In this document: positions 1 through 8,120 of the stretch, one piece after another
How the letters are laid out: every line of letters starts with the position of its first letter
Numbering within the stretch: position 1 is the stretch's first letter
Made by a program: the position numbers and the translations under genes
NCBI GenBank assembly: GCA_019416265.1
Contig: DXXQ01000055.1
Coordinates: 1-57,613, forward strand
Direction of reading: 5' to 3'
Origin: Clostridiales bacterium
GTDB lineage: Bacteria; Bacillota; Clostridia; Lachnospirales; Lachnospiraceae
DNA: 57,613 nt
The notes under the pieces: generated by a model
What the model was told of the DNA's origin: nothing
Database searches by the model: none
Seen by the model: the letters and a program-made list of their open reading frames with translations, nothing else

Positions 1-843
1 TTAACCCTTTACCGCTCCGGCAACAACGCCTTCAATGATGTATTTCTGACATACCAGATATACCACAATGATAGGAATGATATCAATCATGATACATGCC
101 ATCATCGGTCCCATCTGCACATGTCCGAAGCTTCCGCGGAAATACTGTACTGCCATAGGAATGGTTCTGTATTTCTTGATATCAAGTACCAGGGTAGGCA
201 GAAGATAATCGTTCCATACCCACATCAGCTCAAGGATAGCAGTTGAGATGATAGTCGGCTTCAGAATGGGGATCAGGATCTGGAAATATACCTGAAGAGG
301 GTTACAGCCGTCAATCAGCGCCGCCTCTTCGATCTCCAGCGGAATTCCCTTTACAAATCCGGTAAACATAAAGACTGCCAGACCTGCCCCGAAACCAAGG
401 TAGATGATACAGATATTATACGGTGTGTTTAATTTCAAAGTATCGGCTGTCTTTGCCAGAGTAAACATTACCATCTGGAACGGTACAACCATACTGAACA
501 CGCAGAGATAATAAATTGCCTTGGAAAACAGACCGTTGACCCTGACAATATACCATGCACACATGGAACAGCACAGAAGGATCAGGATTACGGATGTCAC
601 AGAGATCACCAGACTGTACCAGAAGGATTTCAGGAAATCCATCTGTGTCACACTGGCTACATAGTTTGCGATTCCATTCCAGGTTTCAGCTGTGGGAAGA
701 TCAAATACTCCTGTGGTAGAAATTGCCGATTCTACTTTTAATGAATTAAAAAGAATCAGAACAATCGGATATAGCCATAAAACACTGACAATGGTCAGAA
801 TAACTGTCGCTGCAGTGCCTCTTATTTTTTTCGTCTTTTCCAT
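1..843 (-). CDS. Carbohydrate ABC transporter permease, MalG/UgpE type
   Basis: Second permease subunit of a CUT1-type sugar importer in the cell membrane. The 280-residue protein has about six hydrophobic helices, and the cytoplasmic EAA loop that docks on the ATPase is visible near residues 170-190 (EEAALIDGCNP). The ATG at 841-843 has AGGAGG 10 nt upstream and shares its A with the TAA stop of the upstream permease, so the two are translationally coupled. The stop codon is the very first base triplet of the window. It follows the binding protein and the MalF-like permease in one operon. No ATPase gene is seen; such importers usually borrow a shared MsiK-type ATPase, or it lies outside. The sugar cannot be named from sequence. 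Confidence 0.93.
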   Translation of the reverse strand: MEKTKKIRGTAATVILTIVSVLWLYPIVLILFNSLKVESAISTTGVFDLPTAETWNGIANYVASVTQMDFLKSFWYSLVISVTSVILILLCCSMCAWYIVRVNGLFSKAIYYLCVFSMVVPFQMVMFTLAKTADTLKLNTPYNICIIYLGFGAGLAVFMFTGFVKGIPLEIEEAALIDGCNPLQVYFQILIPILKPTIISTAILELMWVWNDYLLPTLVLDIKKYRTIPMAVQYFRGSFGHVQMGPMMACIMIDIIPIIVVYLVCQKYIIEGVVAGAVKG

Positions 844-1697
844 TACTGCTGCACCTCCTTAGATGATGTAGCACGAAGCTGAATCAATGCGATGGCTACA
901 ACAAGAATGAAGAATACAACTGCTTTCGCCTGACCGATGCCCTTCCACATAGGCCCGCTTCTTGCATAGAAGGTGTCATAAATGTTCAGCGCAAGGAGCT
1001 GGGAATCTTTTCCCGGGCCTCCGCCTGTAAGAGAGAGGTTCTGGTCAAACATCTTGAATCCGTTGGTCAATGTAAGGAAGGTACAGATTGTAACAGAAGG
1101 CATGATCATCGGAATCTTAATCTTAAACAAAATCTGTCTGGAGGTTGCGCCGTCGATCTGAGCCGCCTCAATAAGATCTGGCGACACATTGTTCAGACCT
1201 GCAACATATATGATCATCATATATCCGATCTGCTGCCACATCAAAAGGATCAGCATTCCGATAAATCCGTTTCTTGCGGATAATTTCAGCAGCGGCTGTC
1301 CCCAGAGAGAAAGAAGTCCGTTCAGAACCGTCTGCCAGATATAACCAAGCACAATACCGCCGATCAGGTTCGGCATAAAGAATACCGTACGGAATGCATT
1401 GGTTCCTTTGTAACCCTTTGTCAGAACCAGCGCGATCATAAATGCAAAAACATTGATCAGAATACTGGATAAAAACGCAAATGCAACGGTACGCCAGAAA
1501 GCAGCGCTGAAGGATTTATCCAGCAAAAGCTTGGAATAGTTTGACAGCCCCACAAAAGTGACATCCTGTACAGTGGTAAACTTACAGAATGAAAGATAGA
1601 TTCCCCATAAAAACGGTCCGAGGAAACCGATTAAAAATGCGGCGAACGTAGGCAGTACAAATATCGGCCACCATTTTTTGATTGTCTTTCCTACCAT
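843..1697 (-). CDS. Carbohydrate ABC transporter permease, MalF/UgpA type
   Basis: First permease subunit of the same sugar importer, 284 residues with about six membrane helices. The EAA motif is seen near residues 175-195 (IEAAQIDGATSRQ), as expected for binding-protein-dependent transport permeases. The ATG at 1695-1697 is preceded by AAAGGG. It lies 113 bp after the binding-protein gene, behind a terminator-like hairpin, and its stop overlaps the start of the next permease by one base. It would pair with that permease in the membrane to form the sugar channel. Confidence 0.93.
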   Translation of the reverse strand: MVGKTIKKWWPIFVLPTFAAFLIGFLGPFLWGIYLSFCKFTTVQDVTFVGLSNYSKLLLDKSFSAAFWRTVAFAFLSSILINVFAFMIALVLTKGYKGTNAFRTVFFMPNLIGGIVLGYIWQTVLNGLLSLWGQPLLKLSARNGFIGMLILLMWQQIGYMMIIYVAGLNNVSPDLIEAAQIDGATSRQILFKIKIPMIMPSVTICTFLTLTNGFKMFDQNLSLTGGGPGKDSQLLALNIYDTFYARSGPMWKGIGQAKAVVFFILVVAIALIQLRATSSKEVQQ

Positions 1698-1740
1698 AGT
1701 TTTTTTCCCTTTCTAAATACTTATCGCCCTAAAAAAGTGC

Positions 1741-1777
1741 AAAAAAACGAGAGGGAGAAGGAATCTTCTCCCCCTCG
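1741..1777 (-). terminator. Intra-operon terminator-like hairpin after the binding-protein gene
   Basis: On the minus strand a 13-bp stem (one mismatch; arms 1748-1760 and 1765-1777, 4-nt loop) is followed by seven U (1747-1741). It sits between the solute-binding protein gene and its permease genes. This is the usual place for a partial terminator or mRNA-stabilising hairpin that makes the binding protein more abundant than the membrane subunits. That role is inferred from position; the hairpin and U-tract are seen directly. Confidence 0.8.
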
Positions 1778-1810
1778 TGACATTTATTCGTCAAAAGCTG
1801 TATTTCTTAC

Positions 1811-3088
1811 TTATTCTGCTGTTAAAGCTTTTTCCATTGCCCAGTTGTCAACGAATGCACTTACAACATCATCCCATGTACCAGTCTCTGCAGCATATGC
1901 TGTAAGAGCTGTTCCTAAACCGTTCTTCCACTCTTCAGACGGCATAGTTGTGAAGTTCCAGGATACAGGTGTAAGTCCTGCTGCTGTATATTCCGCATCC
2001 TGTTTTACAAACAGGTTAGAAGATTCTACTGCTGTTTTAAACGGAATGGTGAAGCCCATGTCTTCAGACATTGATTTTGTTCCTGTTTCAGAGGTTACAC
2101 ACCAGTTAATGAAATCCAGAGTTGCCTGAATGTCAGCTTCTTCTGCATTTTTGTTTACACACCAGTAGTTCTCTGTACCGGTTGCAAGGCCTTCGTTCTC
2201 ATCGTCTACGCCGAAGTAGATCGGAATCATAGCCAGCTCATCGTCTGAGAATTTCTCAGAAAGTGAACCGTATTCCCAGGAACCGTTCTGGTAGAAGACA
2301 GCCTCGCTGTTCAGGAATTCGTTTCTGGAATCGTCTGCTGTTTTAGCGGAAAGTTCTGCTCCCGGGCAGGTAGAATCTGTAATATACAGATCAAATACGT
2401 TTTTGTAGTTGTCAAGGTAAGTACCTTTGATCTCGTCTGTGTCATTGATGCCGTCTGCAACATATTCATAATAGATCGGAAGGTTTGCAAGATGTGTTTT
2501 GAATCTCCAGTCAGAGGATCCGTCCATACCTGCTGATGTGAAAGCGCCTTTTACGCCAAGCTCGTCTTTTCTTGCCTGAATATCATCGGCAACCTTCTTC
2601 AGATCGTCAAAGCTCTTGATGTCGTCTACGGAATAGCCGGCTTTTTCAAGAAGTGTTTTATTTGTAATAAGACCGTAGGACTCGATTACATATGCGATAC
2701 CTGCAACAGCATCTCCGTCTTTTAATGCGTAAGCATCGGAGGTGAGCTGAGATGTGATCTCTGCATCTTTCAGATCGTAGCAGTAGTCTTTCCAGTTTTT
2801 AAGACCTACAGGTCCGTTTACCTGGAAAAGTGTGGGAGCGTCGCTCTTAGCCATTTCAGACTGAAGAGTTGTCTCATACTGTCCGGATGCTGCAGTTACT
2901 ACAGTTACAGGAACTCCTGTCTCCTCTGTATAAGCTTTCGCCAGGTTCTGCCATGCTTCATCCTGTTCCGGTTTAAAGTTCAGATAATATACGTTTCCTT
3001 CACCTTCTGCCATTACAGGTACTGCCGGTACCATTGTCGCTGTCATTAATGCAGCAAGTCCTAAAGCTGTAATTTTTTTCATCTTCAT
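1811..3088 (-). CDS. Extracellular sugar-binding protein (SBP family 1) of ABC importer
   Basis: Captures the sugar outside the cell and delivers it to the two downstream permeases. The 425-residue length and overall pattern fit CUT1 binding proteins (opening YYLNFKPEQDEAWQNLAKAY after the signal). Residues 1-27 form a signal peptide ending in a signal peptidase I site (VMA before E28). There is no lipobox cysteine, which is unusual because Gram-positive binding proteins are normally lipid-anchored. The ATG at 3086-3088 has AGGAG 10 nt upstream; a second in-frame ATG follows two codons later. First gene of the operon, with an operator-like dyad upstream. The substrate is not deducible. Confidence 0.92.
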   Translation of the reverse strand: MKMKKITALGLAALMTATMVPAVPVMAEGEGNVYYLNFKPEQDEAWQNLAKAYTEETGVPVTVVTAASGQYETTLQSEMAKSDAPTLFQVNGPVGLKNWKDYCYDLKDAEITSQLTSDAYALKDGDAVAGIAYVIESYGLITNKTLLEKAGYSVDDIKSFDDLKKVADDIQARKDELGVKGAFTSAGMDGSSDWRFKTHLANLPIYYEYVADGINDTDEIKGTYLDNYKNVFDLYITDSTCPGAELSAKTADDSRNEFLNSEAVFYQNGSWEYGSLSEKFSDDELAMIPIYFGVDDENEGLATGTENYWCVNKNAEEADIQATLDFINWCVTSETGTKSMSEDMGFTIPFKTAVESSNLFVKQDAEYTAAGLTPVSWNFTTMPSEEWKNGLGTALTAYAAETGTWDDVVSAFVDNWAMEKALTAE

Positions 3089-3140
3089 AATTTTAAGTCT
3101 CCTTTTCTTTTATTTTTGAATTCCGTTTCAACTTAGGTTT

Positions 3141-3214
3141 ATTGTAAAATTATTTTCATTAAATTTCCATGATAAAAAAACCAGAAACATGATAAATTTT
3201 CATGTTTTTATCAT
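3141..3214 (-). promoter_or_regulatory. Putative promoter and nested inverted repeats before the sugar ABC operon
   Basis: Minus-strand candidate -10 TACAAT (3141-3146) and weak -35 TGGAAA (3164-3169), spacing 17. Just upstream are two nested inverted repeats: AAACATGA/TCATGTTT (3185-3192 and 3200-3207, 7-nt loop) and ATGATAAAAA/TTTTTATCAT (3169-3178 and 3205-3214). The dyad sits around -60, a position typical of an activator site. The repeats are seen; the promoter call is weak and the regulator is unknown. The rest of the 315-bp gap up to 3404 holds only the leader of the divergent symporter gene. Confidence 0.45.
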
Positions 3215-3403
3215 TTTTTACAGATACCTGTGTTTCTTTTTTCCGGCAGTTCTTTCTCTCCCTTCCTCTGCTCTTTTCAGAATTCTTCTTTATAACAGAA
3301 ATTTTTCTGGATTTCTATTTTATTTAATGATACTATGAACAACGGCTGCTGCATACAAAACACTTACAAATATGCAGCGGACAAAGATGAAAGGATTTTG
3401 TTT

Positions 3404-4804
3404 ATGAATGATATTTTAACCAAGATCAATGACACCATGTACACCTACATTCTGCTCGTTTTACTAGCCGGCGCAGGCATCTACTTCACTGTGCGGACAA
3501 AAGGCGTTCAGCTCCGTCTGCTCGGTGACGGTCTTAAATGTATGCTGGAAAAAGCTCCCGAAGGAAAAAACGGCGAAAAAAAGGTTTCCTCTTTCCAGGC
3601 TTTGATGATCTCCACTGCCTCCCGTGTAGGTACCGGAAATATCGCAGGCATTGCCACAGCGATTGCAGCAGGAGGCCCGGGCGCCGTATTCTGGATGTGG
3701 GTGATGGCAGTCATCGGCGGTGCCTCCGCTTTTGTGGAAAGCACCCTGGCTCAGATTTATAAGGTAAAAGAAGGCGGACAATTCCGCGGAGGCCCCTCCT
3801 ATTATATGCAGAAAGCCCTTGGCAAAAGATGGCTTGGAATCCTTTTTTCCATCTCCCTTATCATCTGCTTCGCCTACGGCTTCAACGGGCTTCAGGCCTT
3901 TAATATATCGTCCTCTCTGGAATATTACATTCCGAATTATACTTCCACCAATATTCCCGTAATCCTTGGCCTGATTCTTGCCGCTGCCACAGCTGCAGTA
4001 ATCTGGGGAGGCGTACACAGAATCGGATTCATCACCTCCGTAATGGTTCCGGTGATGGCAGGTATTTATATCTTAATCGGAATCTGGGCGATGGTCACAC
4101 ATGCCGGCCAGCTTCCCGCCGTATTTGCCACGATTTTCAAAAACGCCTTTGATTTCCAGGCTATGGCCGGCGGTATGGCTGGCAGCGCAGTTGTCATCGG
4201 AATCAAACGGGGACTTTTTTCCAATGAAGCAGGTATGGGAAGCGCTCCCAATGCCTCCGCTTCCGCAGATGTGGATCACCCGGTAAAGCAGGGTCTTGTA
4301 CAGGTCATCTCCGTATTTATCGATACCCTGCTTATCTGCTCCAGCACAGCAATGATGCTCCTTGTTTCCGGCATCCAGGGGGAGAGCGGCGTTATGGACG
4401 GAATCCCTTATGTGCAGGCTGCCATCAAAGCAAATGTGGGAAGCTGGGGAATCCATTTTATCACCTTCTCCATTTTTGCCTTCGCCTTCAGCAGCCTCAT
4501 TGGAAATTATTATTACGCAGAATCTAATATTCTGTTTATCAAAAACAACAAAGCGCTCCTGAATATTTTCCGCGTCACCTGCGTCATAGCGATTTTCCTT
4601 GGCGCACAGGCAGACTTCTCCCTCATGTGGAACGTAGCGGATATCACCATGGGAATTATGGCCATCATAAATATCCTCTCCATCCTTCTGCTGGGCGGTA
4701 CTGCAGTAAAAGCATTAAGAAATTACGAACAGCAGAAAAAAAGCGGTCAAAAGATACGCTTCCGCGGAGAAGATATCGGCGTAAAAGATACTATCTGGAA
4801 GTAA
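3404..4804 (+). CDS. Sodium:alanine/glycine symporter, AgcS (AlsT) family
   Basis: Sodium-coupled uptake of alanine or glycine across the membrane. The 466-residue polytopic protein carries family hallmarks: TASRVGTGNIAGIATAI (about residues 69-85), a GGPGAVFWMW stretch, and GLFSNEAGMGSAPNASA further on. The ATG at 3404 has AAAGGA 8 nt upstream. An in-frame ATG 69 bp earlier has no ribosome-binding site and would add a non-hydrophobic tail absent from the family, so it was not used. Single-gene unit, convergent with recQ and sharing its terminator. Confidence 0.93.
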   Translation: MNDILTKINDTMYTYILLVLLAGAGIYFTVRTKGVQLRLLGDGLKCMLEKAPEGKNGEKKVSSFQALMISTASRVGTGNIAGIATAIAAGGPGAVFWMWVMAVIGGASAFVESTLAQIYKVKEGGQFRGGPSYYMQKALGKRWLGILFSISLIICFAYGFNGLQAFNISSSLEYYIPNYTSTNIPVILGLILAAATAAVIWGGVHRIGFITSVMVPVMAGIYILIGIWAMVTHAGQLPAVFATIFKNAFDFQAMAGGMAGSAVVIGIKRGLFSNEAGMGSAPNASASADVDHPVKQGLVQVISVFIDTLLICSSTAMMLLVSGIQGESGVMDGIPYVQAAIKANVGSWGIHFITFSIFAFAFSSLIGNYYYAESNILFIKNNKALLNIFRVTCVIAIFLGAQADFSLMWNVADITMGIMAIINILSILLLGGTAVKALRNYEQQKKSGQKIRFRGEDIGVKDTIWK

Positions 4805-4848
4805 TACCCCATATTTTTCACCATTTCTTTCTTAAAAATACCACTGAA

Positions 4849-4885
4849 AAAACAACCGGCATCTGTTATGATACCGGTTGTTTTT
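4849..4885. terminator. Bidirectional terminator shared by the symporter gene and recQ
   Basis: Stem with A-rich left arm (4849-4863) and T-rich right arm (4870-4885), one mismatch and a TGTTAT loop. It works as an intrinsic terminator in both directions. The recQ stop codon (4866-4868) is inside the loop and the last recQ codons form one arm. Confidence 0.85.
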
Positions 4886-6710
4886 CAGATAAGGCCTTTA
4901 TGAATCTTTCTCCGTATTTTTTATACTTATTCTCTCCAACTCCATTGACCCGGAGCATTTCTTCTTTTGTCCCGGGATTCAAAATACACATATGTACCAG
5001 TGTTTTATCCGAAAACACCATATAGGGCGGAATTCTTTCTTCTCTGGCAATTTCTGTTCGAAGACTGCGAAGATGTTCGAAGACAGACTCATCCGCCTCA
5101 CCCATAATCTGAGCGGATGTCCGCGGTTTCTTCTGTTTCTTTTCACTCTGCTTTTTCGAAGGTTCCTTTGCCATCTTCATTGTCACGGAAATCCCCTCTG
5201 ACAAAAGCTCCTCTGATTTCTCTGTCAGCTTCACCAGAGTGTATTCCTCATCTGTCAGACGCAGATATCCCTGCATCAATAAATAATTGAAGATCTGTCG
5301 TAATTTATAAATGGGCACTTTGCCGCAAACTCCGTAACAGGGATTCTCCTCCATGCGGTACTGACGGATTTTCGCTGTATTCGCTCCTCTCAGAGTGTCC
5401 AGAATTACCGTTATTCCATATCTCTGACTGCAGGCTTTTACGCAGCGGATCATTGCCCCTGCTTCCTCTGTAATATCTGTTTCCTCAAATTCCGTCAGGC
5501 AGTTAGAACAGTTCCCGCAATAATTTGCACCATATTCGCCAAAATATCTAAGAATATATGCTCTCAGACACTCATTGGTGAAACAGTAAAAGGTCATCTG
5601 GCGAAGGCGTTCTCTGTCCCTCTCCTGCACCAGCAGCCTGGTTCCCTCATCCAGTTCCAGATTATCTCTGTTATTTTCTATAAAGAGCTGATTTGTCACC
5701 ACATCCTGTCCGCTGTAAAGGAGAAGGCACTGTGCAGCTTCTCCATCCCTTCCGGCTCGTCCGGCCTCCTGATAGTAGCTTTCCATGTTTTTGGGCATAT
5801 TGTAATGGATCACATATCTCACATCGGACTTATCGATTCCCATTCCAAAAGCATTTGTGGCAACCATGATCCTGCACCGGTCAAAAATAAAATCGTCCTG
5901 ATTCTTCCTGCGCTCTTCATCACTCAATCCCGCATGATAGCGCGTCACCGAAAAACCGTCCTTCATCAGTTTTTCACATACTTCCTCCACAACCTTTCGT
6001 GTGAGACAGTAAATGATCCCACTCTCCTTTTCATGTGCACGGATAAACTCCAGCGCTGCCCTGTACTTATCTTTCGGAGTCTGTACTGCGAAAAAAAGAT
6101 TGCTGCGGTCAAATCCAGTTGTCATGATCTTTGCATTCTGCAGCTTCAAAATTTCAATGATATCGTCTCTGACCTGTGCCGTAGCCGTTGCAGTAAAAGC
6201 GCTTACCACCGGACGCTTCGGCAGCCGCTCTATAAACTCTGTGATTTTCAGATAACTGGGACGAAAATCCTGCCCCCACTGGGATACACAGTGAGCCTCA
6301 TCTACGGCCACCATCCGAATATCTGCTTCCAATGCAAAATCAAGAAACGATTCTGTCAAAAGTCTCTCCGGAGCAACATATATGATCGGATATCTTCCCT
6401 GTTTTGCCAGACCAAGGGCTTTAAAATACTGGTTCGAGGTAAGGGAGCTGTTCAGATACGCAGCATGGATCCCTGCCTGATTCAGACTCGTCACCTGATC
6501 CTTCATCAGTGAGATCAGAGGAGAAACCACAAGGGTGATCCCGCCCATCACAAGAGCCGGAATCTGATAACAGAGAGATTTCCCTGCCCCCGTAGGCATA
6601 ATCCCAAGGGCATCCTGTCCCGAGAGAATTGCATCGATTAACTGTTCCTGCCCTTCCCGAAAAGTGTCATAACCAAAATACTGTTTTAAATACTGTTGCT
6701 TTTCTTCCAT
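4866..6710 (-). CDS. recQ: ATP-dependent DNA helicase RecQ
   Basis: 3'-5' DNA helicase acting in recombinational repair and fork processing. The 614-residue protein has the full RecQ order: helicase core with Walker A MPTGAGKS near residue 40, DEAH box in VAVDEAHCVSQW, motif VI QEAGRAGRDG, a four-cysteine zinc site (ECLRAYIL, then CGNCSNC), a winged-helix RQC region and a C-terminal HRDC domain (LRSLRTEIAREE). The ATG at 6708-6710 is preceded by GAGGAAG; an in-frame TTG six codons upstream lacks a ribosome-binding site. Monocistronic by appearance. The last codons are part of a terminator stem. Confidence 0.97.
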   Translation of the reverse strand: MEEKQQYLKQYFGYDTFREGQEQLIDAILSGQDALGIMPTGAGKSLCYQIPALVMGGITLVVSPLISLMKDQVTSLNQAGIHAAYLNSSLTSNQYFKALGLAKQGRYPIIYVAPERLLTESFLDFALEADIRMVAVDEAHCVSQWGQDFRPSYLKITEFIERLPKRPVVSAFTATATAQVRDDIIEILKLQNAKIMTTGFDRSNLFFAVQTPKDKYRAALEFIRAHEKESGIIYCLTRKVVEEVCEKLMKDGFSVTRYHAGLSDEERRKNQDDFIFDRCRIMVATNAFGMGIDKSDVRYVIHYNMPKNMESYYQEAGRAGRDGEAAQCLLLYSGQDVVTNQLFIENNRDNLELDEGTRLLVQERDRERLRQMTFYCFTNECLRAYILRYFGEYGANYCGNCSNCLTEFEETDITEEAGAMIRCVKACSQRYGITVILDTLRGANTAKIRQYRMEENPCYGVCGKVPIYKLRQIFNYLLMQGYLRLTDEEYTLVKLTEKSEELLSEGISVTMKMAKEPSKKQSEKKQKKPRTSAQIMGEADESVFEHLRSLRTEIAREERIPPYMVFSDKTLVHMCILNPGTKEEMLRVNGVGENKYKKYGERFIKALSEKQPVS

Positions 6711-6761
6711 ATACTTCCTCTTATACAATCTTCATCCCTTTAACGCTAGTGTCTTTTACGC

Positions 6762-6786
6762 AAAAACCGACAGATTTCTCTGTCGG
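6762..6786 (-). terminator. Rho-independent terminator of fba
   Basis: Perfect 8-bp stem (6767-6774 with 6779-6786), 4-nt loop, then five U on the minus strand. It lies 32 bp downstream of the fba stop and before recQ. Confidence 0.85.
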
Positions 6787-6817
6787 CTTTTGTATGGTTA
6801 AATATTCTTTTTTACAA

Positions 6818-7681
6818 TCAGGCTTTGTTAACTGATCCGAATAATTCCATTTTTTCTTTTACTGTTTCTTTGATAGCTTCGAAGCCAGGTGCAAGAAGTT
6901 TACGTGGATCGTAGCCTTTGCCCTGCTGATCTTTGCCTTCTTCTACATATTTACGTGTAGCTGCTGCAAAGGAAAGCTGGCACTCTGTATTTACGTTGAT
7001 CTTGGATACGCCAAGGTCGATTGCTTTTTTGATCATGTCTGCCGGGATACCTGTGCCGCCGTGAAGAACTAATGGCATATCGCCTGTCAGTTTCTGGATC
7101 GCATCAAGTGTCTCGAAGCTTAATCCTGCCCAGTTAGCCGGATATTTGCCGTGGATGTTACCGATACCTGCTGCAAGGAAATCAATTCCCAGATCAGCGA
7201 TCATTTTACATTCGTTAGGATCTGCACATTCGCCCATTCCAACTACGCCGTCTTCTTCGCCGCCGATAGAACCAACTTCTGCCTCAAGAGAAAGACCTTT
7301 CTCTGCACAAAGAGCAACCAGTTCTTTTGTTTTTGCAACATTCTCTTCGATTGGGTAGTGAGAGCCGTCGAACATGATGGATGAGAATCCAGCCTCAACA
7401 CATTTCAGGCATCCTTCGTAGCTGCCGTGATCAAGATGAAGAGCTACCGGAACTGTGATGTTCAGTTCTTCAAGCATTCCGTTTACCATACCTACAACTG
7501 TCTTGTAACCAGCCATATATTTTCCGGCACCTTCGGATACACCAAGGATTACAGGAGAATTCAGTTCCTGAGCTGTTAACAGGATAGCCTTTGTCCACTC
7601 AAGGTTGTTGATGTTAAACTGTCCGACTGCATAATGGCCGGCTTTTGCTTTTTTCAGCATTTCTGTTGCACTTACTAACAT
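6818..7681 (-). CDS. fba: Fructose-1,6-bisphosphate aldolase, class II
   Basis: Zinc-dependent aldolase of glycolysis that splits fructose 1,6-bisphosphate into dihydroxyacetone phosphate and glyceraldehyde 3-phosphate. The 287-residue protein shows the class II features ALHLDHGSYE (catalytic Asp and a zinc His), the GIGNIHGKYP zinc His region and the phosphate-binding LHGGTGIP. The ATG at 7679-7681 has AGGAGG 8 nt upstream. Monocistronic with its own terminator. A candidate promoter TAGACG-17-TAATAT lies about 100 bp upstream, and the leader contains a small hairpin around 7720-7742. Confidence 0.96.
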   Translation of the reverse strand: MLVSATEMLKKAKAGHYAVGQFNINNLEWTKAILLTAQELNSPVILGVSEGAGKYMAGYKTVVGMVNGMLEELNITVPVALHLDHGSYEGCLKCVEAGFSSIMFDGSHYPIEENVAKTKELVALCAEKGLSLEAEVGSIGGEEDGVVGMGECADPNECKMIADLGIDFLAAGIGNIHGKYPANWAGLSFETLDAIQKLTGDMPLVLHGGTGIPADMIKKAIDLGVSKINVNTECQLSFAAATRKYVEEGKDQQGKGYDPRKLLAPGFEAIKETVKEKMELFGSVNKA

Positions 7682-7853
7682 GATAATTTCCTCCTAACAT
7701 TGGGATGAGTTTTATTGTATTGACCGCATTTCTGCTGCGATCAGTAACTAAGCTCTATCCAGATATGTTTTATATTACCAGATTTTCGCTAATCCGTCTA
7801 CTGCTTTGAAAAAAAAAGAATATTTTTTGTTGAATATTTTTTCAAAAAAACTC

Positions 7854-7882
7854 TTGCAATTCCAAAAAATATACGCTATAAT
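7854..7882 (+). promoter_or_regulatory. Sigma-A promoter of the tRNA-Tyr gene
   Basis: TTGCAA (7854-7859) and a perfect TATAAT (7877-7882) with a 17-bp spacer, followed 14 bp later by the tRNA. The upstream A/T tracts (7808-7850) resemble an UP element. Confidence 0.85.
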
Positions 7883-7896
7883 AAGCTACGTTATAT

Positions 7897-7978
7897 GGAT
7901 GGGTTCCCGAGTGGCCAAAGGGGGCAGACTGTAAATCTGTTGGCAACGCCTTCGAAGGTTCGAATCCTTCTCCATCCA
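7897..7978 (+). tRNA. tRNA-Tyr (GTA)
   Basis: Cloverleaf with acceptor arms GGATGGG and TCCATCC, anticodon loop CTGTAAA (anticodon GTA at 7931-7933), T-loop GGTTCGAATCC and a long variable arm (class II). These are expected for bacterial tRNA-Tyr. The discriminator base is A and the CCA end is not encoded, so the cca product in this window is needed. Own promoter and terminator, single-gene unit. Confidence 0.96.
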
Positions 7979-7987
7979 CTATTTAAG

Positions 7988-8015
7988 CCCAGAGGATATC
8001 CTCTGGGTTTTCTTT
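7988..8015 (+). terminator. Terminator of the tRNA-Tyr gene
   Basis: A perfect 20-bp palindrome (7988-8007) is followed by TTTTCTTTT on the plus strand, 10 bp after the tRNA. Confidence 0.88.
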
Positions 8016-8057
8016 TGTCTAAGACCTAAACGGTATCGAATCTTTCTCATTTGTCAG

Positions 8058-8104
8058 GCAAAAAGCCGGCTTTTCCCATGATCGGGAAAGTCCGGCTTTT
8101 TTGC
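8058..8104 (-). terminator. Terminator downstream of the GH13 gene
   Basis: Long hairpin with arms GCAAAAAGCCGG and CCGGCTTTTTTGC plus an inner CTTTTCCC/GGGAAAG stem. A-rich and T-rich flanks make it work in either direction. It lies 17 bp beyond the amylase stop. Confidence 0.85.
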
Positions 8105-8120
8105 AGCAGTTGTATATTTT

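Noticed and set aside
7690..7790. Riboswitch in the fba leader
   Set aside because: Only one small hairpin and no conserved core, so it is treated as an ordinary 5' leader.
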